The notes under the pieces: generated by a model
What the model was told of the DNA's origin: nothing
What the model saw: only the letters and a program-made list of their open reading frames with translations
Database searches by the model: none
NCBI GenBank assembly: GCA_014155875.1
Contig: JACEFZ010011719.1
Span: 292,501 to 356,500, forward strand
Reading direction: 5' to 3'
DNA length: 64,000 bases
DNA from: Cepaea nemoralis
Lineage: Eukaryota; Mollusca; Gastropoda; Stylommatophora; Helicidae
Made by a program: the position numbers and the translations under genes
In this document: positions 10,661-22,059 of the stretch, piece by piece
Numbering within the stretch: the first letter of the stretch is position 1
How the letters are laid out: each line of letters begins with the position of its first letter

Positions 10661-11300
10661 AAGCAACCACATAATATATAATTATAAAACACGAAGATGT
10701 AGAAAATACCGTTAACAAATAAATAGGATGTTGAGTTGACAATCCTTCGTCAGTTAACACCAATAAAACACAATGAAGTTGACGCAGCACAGAAACAGTT
10801 AGTTAGTTAGTTAGTTAGTCGCGGTTCCAACTTCACAGCAACGGGTTGTCCCCATTATGCTCTGTTCCTGTGCCAGTGAATATCACATAAAACGCTCCCC
10901 ACTGCCCAATGTGAAAAGTGGAAAAGACAGGAGTCTCGACAAACAACAGCCCGCACAGATACACTGTGCATAATGCCGCCACCAGAATGTCAACACAATA
11001 GTCCCCCACGAAACATCCAGTTTATTTCTGATGGAATTGGCAGTCATTTTCCCATCTGGATGTTTCCTAGATGTTCACCCACACAGTCCACGAAAATACA
11101 GTTCATCGTCAATGGCAGTGGCAGTCAACCAGAAGCCCAGCAGCCACGCATTTCTGCATAAGGCACAAACCAGTCAACTCTGGGACATAGCCAGCTGCCA
11201 TCGCTCCGAACATGCAGTCACGTTCCAAAAAACCTCGGGCAGATTCAAAAGCATTTCACACGAAACTCACAGCTCACAGTGTCGCGCCACGCACTCACTC
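10661..11300. other. No gene seen; (TTAG)n at 10798-10820
   Basis: Short open frames of 62-97 codons at 10973-11324 overlap in two frames without a recognised motif. A TTAG tetranucleotide run marks 10798-10820. Confidence 0.4.
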
Positions 11301-11304
11301 AGTA

Positions 11305-11400
11305 GCAGGGCGACGGAACCATAGCCTCCTTAGTCGCCTCTTACGACATGCATGGTAGGCTACAGTGTTGCTATTCTTTGCTTCCCTTATGGGTGTGAGT
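11305..11400 (-). mobile_element. Possible retroposon fragment
   Basis: Contains TTAGTCGCCTCTTACGACAT, whose complement (AGAGGCGACTAA) I remember from abundant molluscan SINE-like repeats. Only this short block is recognisable. Confidence 0.3.
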
Positions 11401-11770
11401 TTGTAACAATTTAGTCATGTTTATAGTGTAGGCGAGATCGGTGAATGAAGATGTTCCCATGTTGGATTGTCGTTATAGTATGACGATAAAGAAATACAGA
11501 AAGCCTTTGGTCTGTTTAGCGCGGGCCCATAATAGAATATACGCAGACGTGACATCCTGTTAATTCCATTCATTCATAGTTGTTCAAAGACGATTCCATC
11601 CCTCCAAGGATACAGATAAGTAACTTTAAAATGTTCGTGTAGTGCTTTTCGTGTAGTGTGTCGGTTGTTTGTTCTGTGCTTACAAAGGCTTTGTCTGCAA
11701 CGTCCATATTGTTACTGGCAATCGTGTTCTAGTGAAACTCACAATCTACTTCTCGCTTTTCGATGTTTCA
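11401..11770. other. No gene seen
   Basis: Spacer with no recognised feature; the open frame beginning at 11656 is carried by the minisatellite that follows. Confidence 0.5.
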
Positions 11771-12240
11771 TTTATTGCCTCTTTATACTAGAGGCACCTT
11801 ACAGCCTTGTTCGGGATTTCCTCTTCTATAATGGAGTGTCGAGACACCTTGCGGTCTTGTTCAGGATTTCCTCATCTATACTAGAGTGTCGAGGCATCTT
11901 ACCTCAGGATTTCCTCTTCTATAATGGAGTGTCGAGACACCTTGCGGTCTTGTTCAGGATTTCCTCATCTATACTAGAGTGTCGAGGCATCTTACAACCT
12001 TGTTCAGGATTTCTTCTTCCATACTGGAGTGTCGAGGCACCTTGCAACCTTGTTCAGACGTTGCTCTTCTATACTGGAATGCAGAGGCACCTTAGAGCAT
12101 TGTTAATGATTTCCTCTTCTATACTGGAGCGTTGGCGCACCTTACAGCCTTGTTCAAGATTTCCTCTTCTATACTGGAGCGTAGGTGCACCTTACAGCTT
12201 TGTTCAGGCGTTGCTCTTCTATACTGGCACATCACAGCCT
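11771..12240. repeat. 50-bp minisatellite, about 9 units
   Basis: Units of about 50 bp share CTTGTTCAGGATTTCCTC, then ATACTGGAGTGTCGAGGCAC. One unit near 11900 is shortened. A 264-codon plus frame (11656-12450) runs through the array because the unit lacks stops; I do not regard it as a gene. Confidence 0.85.
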
Positions 12241-12244
12241 ATCA

Positions 12245-12430
12245 AGTCTTTCCTTTGTCTTATCCTGACCATGCGACGTGTCCAAGCCATCCATATATTT
12301 ACGTCTGCCATCCCCCTGTTATTTAACACCCAATCTTGCCAGTGGCCAACAGGTTTTCCAGTATATTTCTTCTTATATCGTGCCCAAAGAAATGTAATCT
12401 CTACGCCTAATTTTTCTTCTCAGTTTGAGG
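12245..12430 (-). mobile_element. Decayed LINE C-terminal fragment
   Basis: Similar to the sequence interrupted by the LINE at 21622-21975: both have a CCCAATCTTGCCA-like block followed by TTCTTATA. On the minus strand it reads ARLGVK and GRRKYMDGL, resembling the basic tail of LINE ORF2. Strongly degenerate. Confidence 0.4.
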
Positions 12431-12438
12431 TTTACGTT

Positions 12439-14020
12439 AGTAGTATATAGGGAGGTTATCCCTCGGAATGAGACATAAAATACCTCATATTGAGACATGC
12501 GGTATGAGCCATGTCTCATTCTCGTCTCATGTCTCGTCTATGCCTCATGTCTCGTGGTGGGTGGGTTGTGGCCTGCCTCATGCCTTCCAGCTCCTGCCTC
12601 GTTTTTTAAGTGTCAGGTGTGGTTTTTAATCAGAGCATCGGGGTTAACAAGATCAATTGAACTCTGGCGCCAGGTTTGCTAATTGATTCAGAAGATGTCA
12701 GCCGGTGTAATGCATTAATTACTTCCCGTTTTGTATAGACGACATAAGAGGTGTCAGGTGGTCGACAAACAAGCGGAGTCGGGTGGTAAAGTGAGGGCAG
12801 TGTCGGGATGCAAGACACTCAGCAGGGTCGGTCGGACCAGGTAGGTTCGAATCCTACTGGGTGGTGGGGTAGTGTAGCAGTGAGTGAGTGTGTAACGAAG
12901 CTAGGTGGTATCATTGGCGGTTCGAAGCCAGCGGTATCGCTTTGCATTATCCTCAGAAACCTAAGTTCCACAGCCAGCAGATTCAGCGTGACTGCATCCA
13001 CCGTAATCTTTATCATATAACAGCTGTGGCAACACTCGGCAAAATTAAACAAGGAAATATGGTAATGAAACTGTGCGAAAAAGCAATTGAACTAGGTGGC
13101 TAATGGGCGCTATAACTATGGCGCCATGTTTGCTAATTGATTCAGAAGATGTCAGCCGGTGTAATGAATTAATTAGGTTCCCGTTTGTATAGACGGTATA
13201 ACAAACCCGGCAACCACCATGATCTTTATCATATAACAGCTGTGGTAGAAAGTATCGATTTCTTATCAAACTCAACAAGGAAATATGGTAATGAAAGTGT
13301 TTGGTACAAAGTCTTTTTTTTTTAAATTCGAGATGTTATCTCCAGCTGCGGCAAAATAGTCCTTTCATTAAAAACCATCTGTGTATTGACGTCAGCCGGT
13401 GTAATACATTAATTAGCTGCCCTTTTGTATAGACGGCACTCAAACTGAGACGTACCAGTATGATGATTATCGCATAACAGATGTTGCAAAACTCAGCAAA
13501 ACGCAACAATGAAATTGTGCGCATATCAAGATGAAGTTAATTATATTCGACCGGTGCTTTAGTAGCACAATACATAAACAGGCGCACAGCTGCGACAAGT
13601 CAGTAACTTTTTGGTTTATAACTCAACCAGCTGCATGGTAACATATTTCGATTGCGGTACAAAGACATTTTTTAATTCTAGCTTTTATTTTCAGCTGTTG
13701 CAAAATATTCCCGACAAAAGCCGTAATTACAAACTGGCGATAGTTGTTAAAAATCAGCTGGTTTCATTTTCCCCCTAATTGGGAACAACGGGTTATAGAC
13801 ATTATTACAGACGACAGATGTGGGCGTATGAATACAATATCACCGCCTGAATAAAGGGTGTCAGGTGGTATTGGACACATCGGGTGTATAAAACCTGTGG
13901 AATATGAGCTGTAAAATTCATATTCTGGCAACCAGCTGAATCTGATACATCGGGATGAAACCAGACCAGGACCACCACTACTGGGGGGTGAGTATAAGGT
14001 TCGTGTGCGGTTGTGTGTAT
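12439..14020 (+). repeat. Left inverted arm (non-satellite part)
   Basis: Mirrors 17955-19515 almost base for base, with scattered substitutions and small indels (for example, T-run length near 13315). Contains two tRNA-like T-arm blocks (GGTAGGTTCGAATCC at about 12841 and GGCGGTTCGAAGCC at about 12917) and repeated copies of a CAGCCGGTGTAAT block (about 12699, 13151, 13395). Confidence 0.9.
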
Positions 14021-14089
14021 GGCGGCTGGGTGTGTGTGTGTGTGTGTGTGTGTGTGCGCTGGTGTGTCTGTGTGCGCTGGTGTGTGTGT

Positions 14090-14148
<59 letters not shown>

Positions 14149-14791
14149 GTTGTGTGCGCATGTATGTCTGCATGTGTGTCTGCGTGTATGACTGTGTGAG
14201 ATGTGCGGTTGTGTGTGTGTGTAGGCGTCTGCATGTGTGTAGGCATATGTATGTCTGCATGTGTGGTGTGTGTGTGCGTGTGCGCTTCTGTGTGTGTGGT
14301 CTGTGTATGCGTCTGCATGTGTGTGTATGCGTCTGCATTGTGTGTATGGGGTGTCTGGTTGTTTGTATGTGTGCGTGTGCGCTTGTGTGTCTGTGTATGC
14401 GTCTGCATGTGTGTGTGTGTGTGCGTGTGCGCTTGTGTGTATGTGTGTGTGTCTGTGTATGCGTCTGCATGTGTGTGTGTGCGTGTTCGCTTGTGTGTAT
14501 GTGTGTCTGTGTGGGCGTCTGCCTGTGTGTGTATGCGTCTGCATGTGTGTGTGTGTATGTGTGTGTGTGTGTATGCGTCTGCATGTGTGTATGGGTGTCT
14601 GGTTGTTTGTATGTGTGCGTGTGCGCTTGTGTGTCTGTGTATGCGTCTGCATGTGTGTGTATGTGTGTGTGCGTGTGCGCTTGTGTGTATGTGTGTGTGT
14701 CTGTGTATGCGTCTGCATGTGTGTGTGTGTGCGTGTTCGCTTGTGTGTATGTGTGTCTGTGTGGGCGTCTGCCTGTGTGTGTATGCGTCTG

Positions 14792-14833
<42 letters not shown>

Positions 14834-14835
14834 TG
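14021..14835. repeat. GT-rich satellite inside the left arm
   Basis: GT dinucleotides mixed with a GCGTCTGCATGTGTGT motif repeated about every 60-90 bp. The long frames of poly-Cys/Val and, on the other strand, poly-His/Thr are repeat artefacts. The right arm carries the complementary array at 17528-17955, about half as long. Confidence 0.9.
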
Positions 14836-16229
14836 AGGTTGCATGCTTTTGTACTTATGTTTATGGTTTAACTTATCGTGTTCATGTGTTTTCTGCCTTG
14901 TACCTATTGTATGTAATAGATGATGGTTAATACGTCTACCGTATGCACGTCTTATTCATGCCCTTGTGTTTATTTGTTAATGATATAGTGAGTCTGAGCG
15001 GGAATCTTTAGTAGATGGTATTGGTGCCCACAATGAACAGCTGGGGTTAGAATTAATAGTTGTCTCTAAGAAAGAAATACTACATAATATACAAGTACAT
15101 GAACATATTCTTAAACCAAAGTGAGTCGTTACAGCAATATTGGATCAGTCTTATAGAACCTGGTTTGAAGACTTTACAACAAAAAAGCGACAGGGTGTCA
15201 TATACATGTACATGTCCCTGTACCTGTGTGTTTCTTAGTGGAGCTGAATAGTAATGTTTTGTGTCTTATTTTCACAGATCGCCTTGTGAATAAGCTATTG
15301 AAGGATCACAACCAGAAAGTCGATGGGGTCGACAACCAGTATTGCCTTGTGTCTAATCTAACAAAAGGGTCACCACCAACGAGTTTATAGTACGCTCAGG
15401 TATGTATGCATGTATGTGAATATGTATATGTGATTATGTATATATGTATGCGTATGTATATATGTCTGTGTGTAGGTCGGCATGTGTGTACATATGTATA
15501 TGTGTATGTCGGTATATGTGTGTATATATGTATGTTTGTGTATATGTCGGTATATATGTGTACATATGTATGTTTGTGTGAATACTGGTAACTCTGATAG
15601 ATATAACCATAGGTTAGTGGTTTATGGCCTAGTGATATGAAGACAACAAAAGAATTTTTTTTTTAAAATGGCAACTGACGTTGTGGCGTCCCCTTATGTA
15701 CTAATGCGGTGGTTGTCCTTTTACTGAAGCTGTGTCTATTTATTCAGCTCTCGGTTAATTTCACTCAGCTCTTGTGGTCTTTCATATTCAGTGTTAACAA
15801 AATTTGATCAAACCCATCTGAGTTCTTAATCGTCAATATAATTTCTAGACCAGGTGTCCAACTATAATGAAGGTGAAGGTGATTAAGTTAACTCAAATAT
15901 GTTTTACCTTCATATTGACTATAAATATTAACTGTATATATGACACTGATTACCTAGTGGCAACTCAGCGCAAAGTATATTACACACATATCTATTTAGC
16001 GTTCAGTAGCTGATTAAAAAATATGAAAAGTAGAAAATATTGCTGGTCACTAACAGGTTTGTGTTTGCTCCTTTCACAGGTGTACGTGTTCAACTGAAAG
16101 ACAAAGAAACGGTATCCTTGTATCTACTACTAACAAAAACAAAGGTCGTAGAACTATAGAAATCTGGTAACAACCTGCTACTATCAATCACCTAACCGTC
16201 AATTACCGTATTTTCGTCAAAAAATCAAT
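14836..16229. other. Unique interior of the element, 5' side
   Basis: Contains possible splice acceptors (TTATTTTCACAG before 15279, CTCCTTTCACAG before 16081). After the first, a short open stretch reads DRLVNKLLKDHNQKVDGVDN and ends at TAG near 15390. A TATG-rich run spans 15400-15580. I recognise no domain; these may be leader or exon remnants of the gene at 16230. Confidence 0.35.
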
Positions 16230-16751
16230 ATGGCCACCCCTCAACAGAAAGAAGGCTACCCGTGTGTTATCTGTGAGAAAGTATTCAAGGAAAAATACAC
16301 GCTAAACCGTCACACTAAGACAGTTCACGCCACCATTGATGAAATGCTTAAATGTCATATATGCGGCAAACAATTTAATAGAAAATACAACCTACAAAGA
16401 CACACACGCACATACCACCAGACAGCCATAGACACTACACCAGCGTCATCGTCATCAGCATCATCATCAACACCATCATCATCATCATCATCAGCATCAG
16501 CACCAGTAGCATCAACATCGCGTAAAAGACAAGCCTCAACACAGACACACAATGCTAAAAAGCAGAAACAAGACACAAATATTCTAGAGCAGTTAGCACA
16601 CGAGGAAGCAGTCCTTTTAGAAGCCGAAGAATTATATACATTACACAAACTTCCACTAACCCATGCAACAGACATACAGGGCCAACTGGGAAGCCATCAA
16701 AACACACCACAAAATCAACAAGCATCTGTCTATCTACACGTTCTTTATTAG
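16230..16751 (+). pseudogene. C2H2 zinc-finger N-terminal part of a broken element ORF
   Basis: The 173-codon frame starts at ATG 16230. Residues 8-31 form a C2H2 finger (YPCVICEKVF, then HTKTVH) and residues 40-63 a second (LKCHICGKQF, then HTRTYH). A Ser-rich linker (about 72-92) and a basic patch (KRQA, AKKQK) follow. The frame ends at TAG 16749-16751, but the next 246 codons are open in the same frame, so I read this as the front half of one longer protein. The fingers suggest nucleic-acid binding. A distinct small zinc-finger protein is possible but less likely. Confidence 0.65.
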
Positions 16752-17495
16752 TCCTTGACACAGCACCCTTATCATTGGACCTCTGCCTTGAATAAGATCT
16801 TCAATACTCAAACTACTCGCTTCAAAATAAACCTCAGCCACCACAGCGTCCTTAGACACCGAGAGACACAAGACTTTCACTTCTTCCATGCATCATGCAA
16901 CAACGCCTCTGTACTAAATCTCCCACATCTCATAAACAACAAACAGGACTTTGATACTTTTATCAATACCGTACACGAACACGATATTCTTACATATGCT
17001 ACCCAACAACGTCCAGACACCAAGTACACAATAGAAACAGTAGCGGCCACATCCTTTTATGTGTTTCATATTCCCGAGTTCCCCATAGGTTGTTGCTTAA
17101 CTGATATTCCCACTCACATCACACAAAATAAAGCCATTAACACATTGCAACAAGACTCAAGCTCGAAACAGTACACAGATAATTTTTGTTTCTTCAGAGC
17201 CCTGGCGGTATGTAGGGGTGCTAAAGTTGGGAATCTTACGAAAGACACGAAGGATTTAACTGAGAAGTGGCGAAGGCATCAAAATATACCTTCTTTAGTT
17301 AATTTTCTCGGGATTAAGCTAATTGACGTGCTTATTTTAGAGCAATGTTTTGGCCTTAATATCGATATTTTTGAGTTCAACGAGACCCAGGTTCTGGTCT
17401 ACAAACTTAGAAGTAGTGCGAAATTTGAAGCAACCAAAGGTCCGAGATGCCCTACTGATATCCTTAATATACATGAAATGATCTTTAAACAATAG
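16752..17495 (+). pseudogene. Region like the N-terminus of a PolB-type protein, truncated
   Basis: Same frame as the zinc-finger ORF after one TAG; no ATG starts it. Roughly residues 141-155 after the stop read TDNFCFFRALAVCRG, a motif I associate from memory with regions preceding family-B polymerases in some large DNA transposons and virus-like elements, followed by DLTEKW and a Leu-rich stretch. At 17436 the frame enters an inverted 69-bp segment and stops at 17493-17495. No polymerase catalytic motifs exist in the window. The family call is tentative. Confidence 0.5.
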
Positions 17496-17527
17496 CAGTC
17501 TTAGGGTTGCTTCAAATTTCGCACTAC
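17413..17527. repeat. 23-bp perfect inverted repeat around an inverted 69-bp segment
   Basis: 17413-17435 and 17505-17527 are exact complements; the loop 17436-17504 is 69 bp (23 codons). Read on the minus strand the loop encodes [14 protein letters not shown], a motif that fits what should follow the upstream frame. On the plus strand the same bases give an unrelated peptide and a stop. This shows a local inversion within the gene. Confidence 0.85.
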
Positions 17528-17839
17528 ACAGACACACACACATACACACAAGCGCACACGCACACACACACACACACATGCAGACGCATACACAGACACA
17601 CAAGCGCACACGCACACATACAAACAACCAGACACCCATACACACATGCAGACGCATACACACACACATGCAGACGCATACACAGACACACACACAGAAG
17701 CGCACACGCACACACACACACACATACATGCAGACATACATATGCCTACACACATGCAGACGCCTACACACTCACACAACCGCTCATCTCACACAGTCAT
17801 ACACGCAGACACACATGCAGACATACATGCGCACACAAC

Positions 17840-17876
<37 letters not shown>

Positions 17877-17955
17877 ACACACACACACCAGCGCACACAG
17901 ACACACCAGCGCACACACACACACACACACCCAGCCGCCATACACACAACCGCAC
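17528..17955. repeat. AC-rich satellite inside the right arm
   Basis: Reverse complement in type of the left-arm satellite: CA repeats with CATGCAGACGCATACACA motifs. It directly abuts the 23-bp repeat, so the host gene is lost at this junction. Length is about 430 bp against about 815 bp on the left. Confidence 0.9.
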
Positions 17956-19515
17956 ACGAACCTTATACTCACCCCCCAGTAGTGGTGGTCCTGGTCTGGT
18001 TTCATCCCGATGTATCAGATTCAGCTGGTTGCCAGAATATGAATTTTACAGCTCATATTCCACAGGTTTTATACACCCGATGTGTCCAATACCACCTGAC
18101 ACCCTTTATTCAGGCGGTGATATTGTATTCATACGCCCACATCTGTCGTCTGTAATAATGTCTATAACCCGTTGTTCCCAATTAGGGGGGAAAATGAAAC
18201 CAGCTGATTTTAACAACTATCGCCAGTTTGTAATTACGGCTTTTGTCGGGAATATTTTGCAACAGCTGAAAATAAAAGCTAGAATTAAAAAAATGTCTTT
18301 GTACCGCATCGAAATATGTTACCATGCAGCTGGTTGAGTTATAAACCAAAAAGTTACTGACTTGTCGCAGCTGTGCGCCTGTTTATGTATTGTGCTACTA
18401 AAGCACCGGTCGAATATAATTAACTTCATCTTGATATGCGCAACATTTCATTGTTGCGTTTGCTGAGTTTTGCAACATCTGTTATGCGATAATCATCATA
18501 CTGGTACGTCTCAGTTGAGTGCCGTCTATACAAAAGGGCAGCTAATTAATGTATTACACCGGCTGACGTCAATACACAGATGGTTTTAATGAAAGGACTA
18601 TTTTGCCGCAGCTGGAGATAACATCTCGAATTTAAAAAAAAAGACTTTGTACCATACACTTTCATTACCATATTTCCTTGTTGAGTTTGATAAGAAATCG
18701 ATACTTTCTACCACAGCTGTTATATGATAAAGATCATGGTGGTTGCCGGGTTTGTTATACCGTCTATACAAACGGGAACCTAATTAATTCATTACACCGG
18801 CTGACATCTTCTGAATCAATTAGCAAACATGGCGCCATAGTTATAGCGCCCATTAGCCACCTAGTTCAATTGCTTTTTCGCAGTTTCATTACCATATTTC
18901 CTTGTTTAATTTTGCCGAGTGTTGCAACAGCTGTTATATGATAAAGATTACGGTGGATGCAGTCACGCTGAATCTGCTGGCTGTGGAACTTAGGTTTCTG
19001 AGGATAATGCAAAGCGATACCGCTGGCTTCGAACCGCCAATTATACCACCTAGCTTCGTTACACACTCACCCACTGCTACACTACCCCACCACCCAGTAG
19101 GATTCGAACCTACCTGGTCCGACCGACCCTGCTGAGTGTCTTGCATCCCGACACTGCACTCACTTTACCACCCGACTCCGCTTGTTTGTCGACCACCTGA
19201 CACCTCTTATGTCGTCTATACAAAACGGGAAGTAATTAATGCATTACACCGGCTGACATCTTCTGAATCAATTAGCAAACCTGGCGCCAGAGTTCAATTG
19301 ATCTTGTTAACCCCGATGCTCTGATTAAAAACCACACCTGACACTTAAAAAACGAGGCAGGAGCTGGAAGGCATGAGGCAGGCCACAACCCACCCACCAC
19401 GAGACATGAGGCATAGACGAGACATGAGACGAGAATGAGACATGGCTCATACCGCATGTCTCAATATGAGGTATTTTATGTCTCATTCCGAGGGATAACC
19501 TCCCTATATACTACT
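17956..19515 (-). repeat. Right inverted arm (non-satellite part)
   Basis: Reverse complement of 12439-14020 with only scattered differences. Ends CCTCCCTATATACTACT, followed by TACGTT. Confidence 0.9.
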
Positions 19516-19521
19516 TACGTT

Positions 19522-20110
19522 TGTCTCGTGTAGGATTCGCTCATTGTTTTCTTTTTTTTTTTTCTGTCTGCCCGTGGTATTCTTTGCATATAACATTAAA
19601 TTTTAATTCAAAAGGGAATCAAAATAAACTTAATTTTTGTTGTTGTTTGTTGTTGTTTTAATTTAGACAATAAAAATACAATAATACAGTAACTAATAAT
19701 GAATCCTGAATGTGCGGGGTTACAAAGCGAAAGTGTTCAAGTCGCCTGCCTTGTGTTAAGAAGTCCACGAGTTCGCTTTAGGACTGTAGCATTCTGGTCG
19801 TGAGTGCAACAGTTTCTGAGATTCTGAAGGACTTGATCTTTGTGTTTTGAGCGGTTGTTACTTCGGGCCGCTCAATGGACAGAAGGCCAAGCAATGTGGG
19901 ATAGAACCCGGTGCAATGAGATCGACATAACTCCCTGTAACCCACTCCTCACATACACCATGTTTAATGATGAATATTGTAAGTAGAAGAAGACTGATTG
20001 GCGTCATACCTTTAGCGTGCAATTCGACAGCAGCCACGGAGCCAAGCAAGACAGCCAGAGCCATAAGTGAGCCACACTGCAAAATGTATACATATATATT
20101 ATATATATAC
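19522..20110. other. No gene; possible SINE B 3' scrap at 19870-19935
   Basis: AT-rich. The block GTGGGATAGAACCCGGTGCA (about 19895) resembles the 3' body of SINE family B at 6540-6580. Nothing else recognised. Confidence 0.4.
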
Positions 20111-20114
20111 ATAG

Positions 20115-20342
20115 ATGGTCTCCCTGGCTTAGTGATAACATCTTTCTCCGTAATCCTGTATATTCTCGTAAGGAACGTAACCTGTGCGAGAATCGGTAGC
20201 GGTTCTCGCCGCGTTGGTACCTTACAGGGGTATGTGAGCCGGTCGCTCAGTTAGCAAAGGCAATCTACTGAGCGTAATCTTGCCTAGTACATCCGCAGCA
20301 GCTGAAAGATGCTGGTGTTGACTGCAACATAAAAAAAAATAC
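20115..20342 (+). mobile_element. SINE family D, copy 1
   Basis: Starts GGTCTCCCTGGCTTAGTG, continues GAGAATCGGTAGCGGTTCTC and ends CTACTGAGCGTAATCTTG, GCTGAAAGATGCTGGTG, then an A-run. Shares the same ordered blocks with 28120-28370; a weaker relative is at 62440-62560. Confidence 0.75.
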
Positions 20343-21170
<828 letters not shown>

Positions 21171-21600
21171 CGTAAATGACGATATTGGTTATATTTTGTT
21201 AAATTTAACATTCACCATGATTGTAGTCTGTATAGCAGCAGTTCTCTTCCACAAATGGTGGGCAGACGTGTCATCTAGCACAATAAGTACCTGATACAGA
21301 TGACTTTCGTGGCTATTTGCAAGTAAACAATTATTTAGAGTTATCAATGGATACAAAATATTGGCTAGTTCATGATGACGAACCAAGTCGACGTGTCTTC
21401 TAACAACCAATCAGCTGCAGCCATCTACGATTCACGTGGCTTTTGGAAACCAATGGTTATCACCCTGTGCCATATCGTCAAGCATGTGCGGTCATGTTCG
21501 TGGATCAGCTCTGTGTTTTTGTCTCGATTATGCCATGTGTCCATGACAACTAGATATTTACCTCTCTACCTACCCTTTGTTCACTACCCTCCCCCCTTCC
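21171..21600. other. No gene; repeat scrap near 21290-21425
   Basis: A block with CAGATGACTTTCGTGGCT and GTGTCTTCTAACAACCAATC is echoed near 28465-28630 and, in part, at 22700 and 33190, so it is a dispersed repeat of unknown type. Confidence 0.45.
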
Positions 21601-21621
21601 GCCCAATCTTGCCAATCTTTT

Positions 21622-21975
21622 CTCCTGGGCATGCCGGTGTGCTGGGGAATGAACAGGTGGACAGATTGGCTGGCTCGGCAAAACTTGGTGGAGTATTGAT
21701 GCATGACAAGGCAGACGTGGTTGCGGCCTTGTGGGAGCACGTATACACCTCGAAGGAGCAAATTGATTACCATGGTCTGGTTAGAATGAGGCAGCGAGGA
21801 GTGACGAGGGGATCTGGCCGACGCTCGACGCTCAGGGGAAAGGCGAGACGGACATATAATCATATTGCTACTGGAACTATTAGTGTTGGAATTCTTCGCT
21901 GGTTGCTGTGGATGGGGACGGAGTGCTTATGGGAATGTCCCGAATGCTGTGATGTCGGTTCCTAAATCAATCAAT
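21622..21975 (+). mobile_element. I/Nimb-like LINE 3' end (RNase H to tail)
   Basis: The plus frame reads SPGHAGVLGNEQVDRLAGSA (end of RNase H type 1, with the HAG histidine), then ALWEHVYTSKEQIDYHGLVR and ILRWLLWMGTE. It is the best preserved of this tail family in the window, with the frame open to TAA at 21963. The tail is (TCAA)n. Flanks CAATCTTGCCAA (about 21604) and CAGTCTTGCCAG (about 21975) look like a target-site duplication of about 12 bp. Confidence 0.85.
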
Positions 21976-22059
21976 CAGTCTTGCCAGTTGTCCCCAAGTT
22001 CTCCAATTTGTTGCTTCTTATAACGTGACCGTCAAAGTCGAAATTCTCTAATCAGTTTA

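Larger units (their letters stand above)
12433..19521. mobile_element. Polinton/Maverick-like element with 6-bp TSD
   Basis: The element proper is 12439-19515 (7,077 bp). It begins AGTAGTATATAGGGAGG and ends with the exact complement, and is flanked by TACGTT on both sides (12433-12438, 19516-19521). Known Polintons carry long TIRs, AG/CT termini and 6-bp duplications; intact ones are typically 15-20 kb and encode integrase, PolB, protease, ATPase and capsid proteins. Here only a zinc-finger/PolB-N-terminus-like pseudogene remains between the arms, so the copy is non-autonomous. Other superfamilies with long inverted arms cannot be excluded without an integrase. Confidence 0.7.

Noticed and set aside
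11656..12450. 264-codon frame resembling a repeat protein
   Set aside because: 50-bp units shift frame every repeat and the sequence ends at a transposon boundary; no signal of selection is visible.
13764..14930. Long His/Thr and Cys/Val frames on both strands
   Set aside because: By-products of the GT/CA satellites in the arms of the Polinton-like element.
16355..16675. 106-codon minus frame rich in Asp
   Set aside because: Antisense shadow of the Ser-rich linker in the zinc-finger pseudogene.
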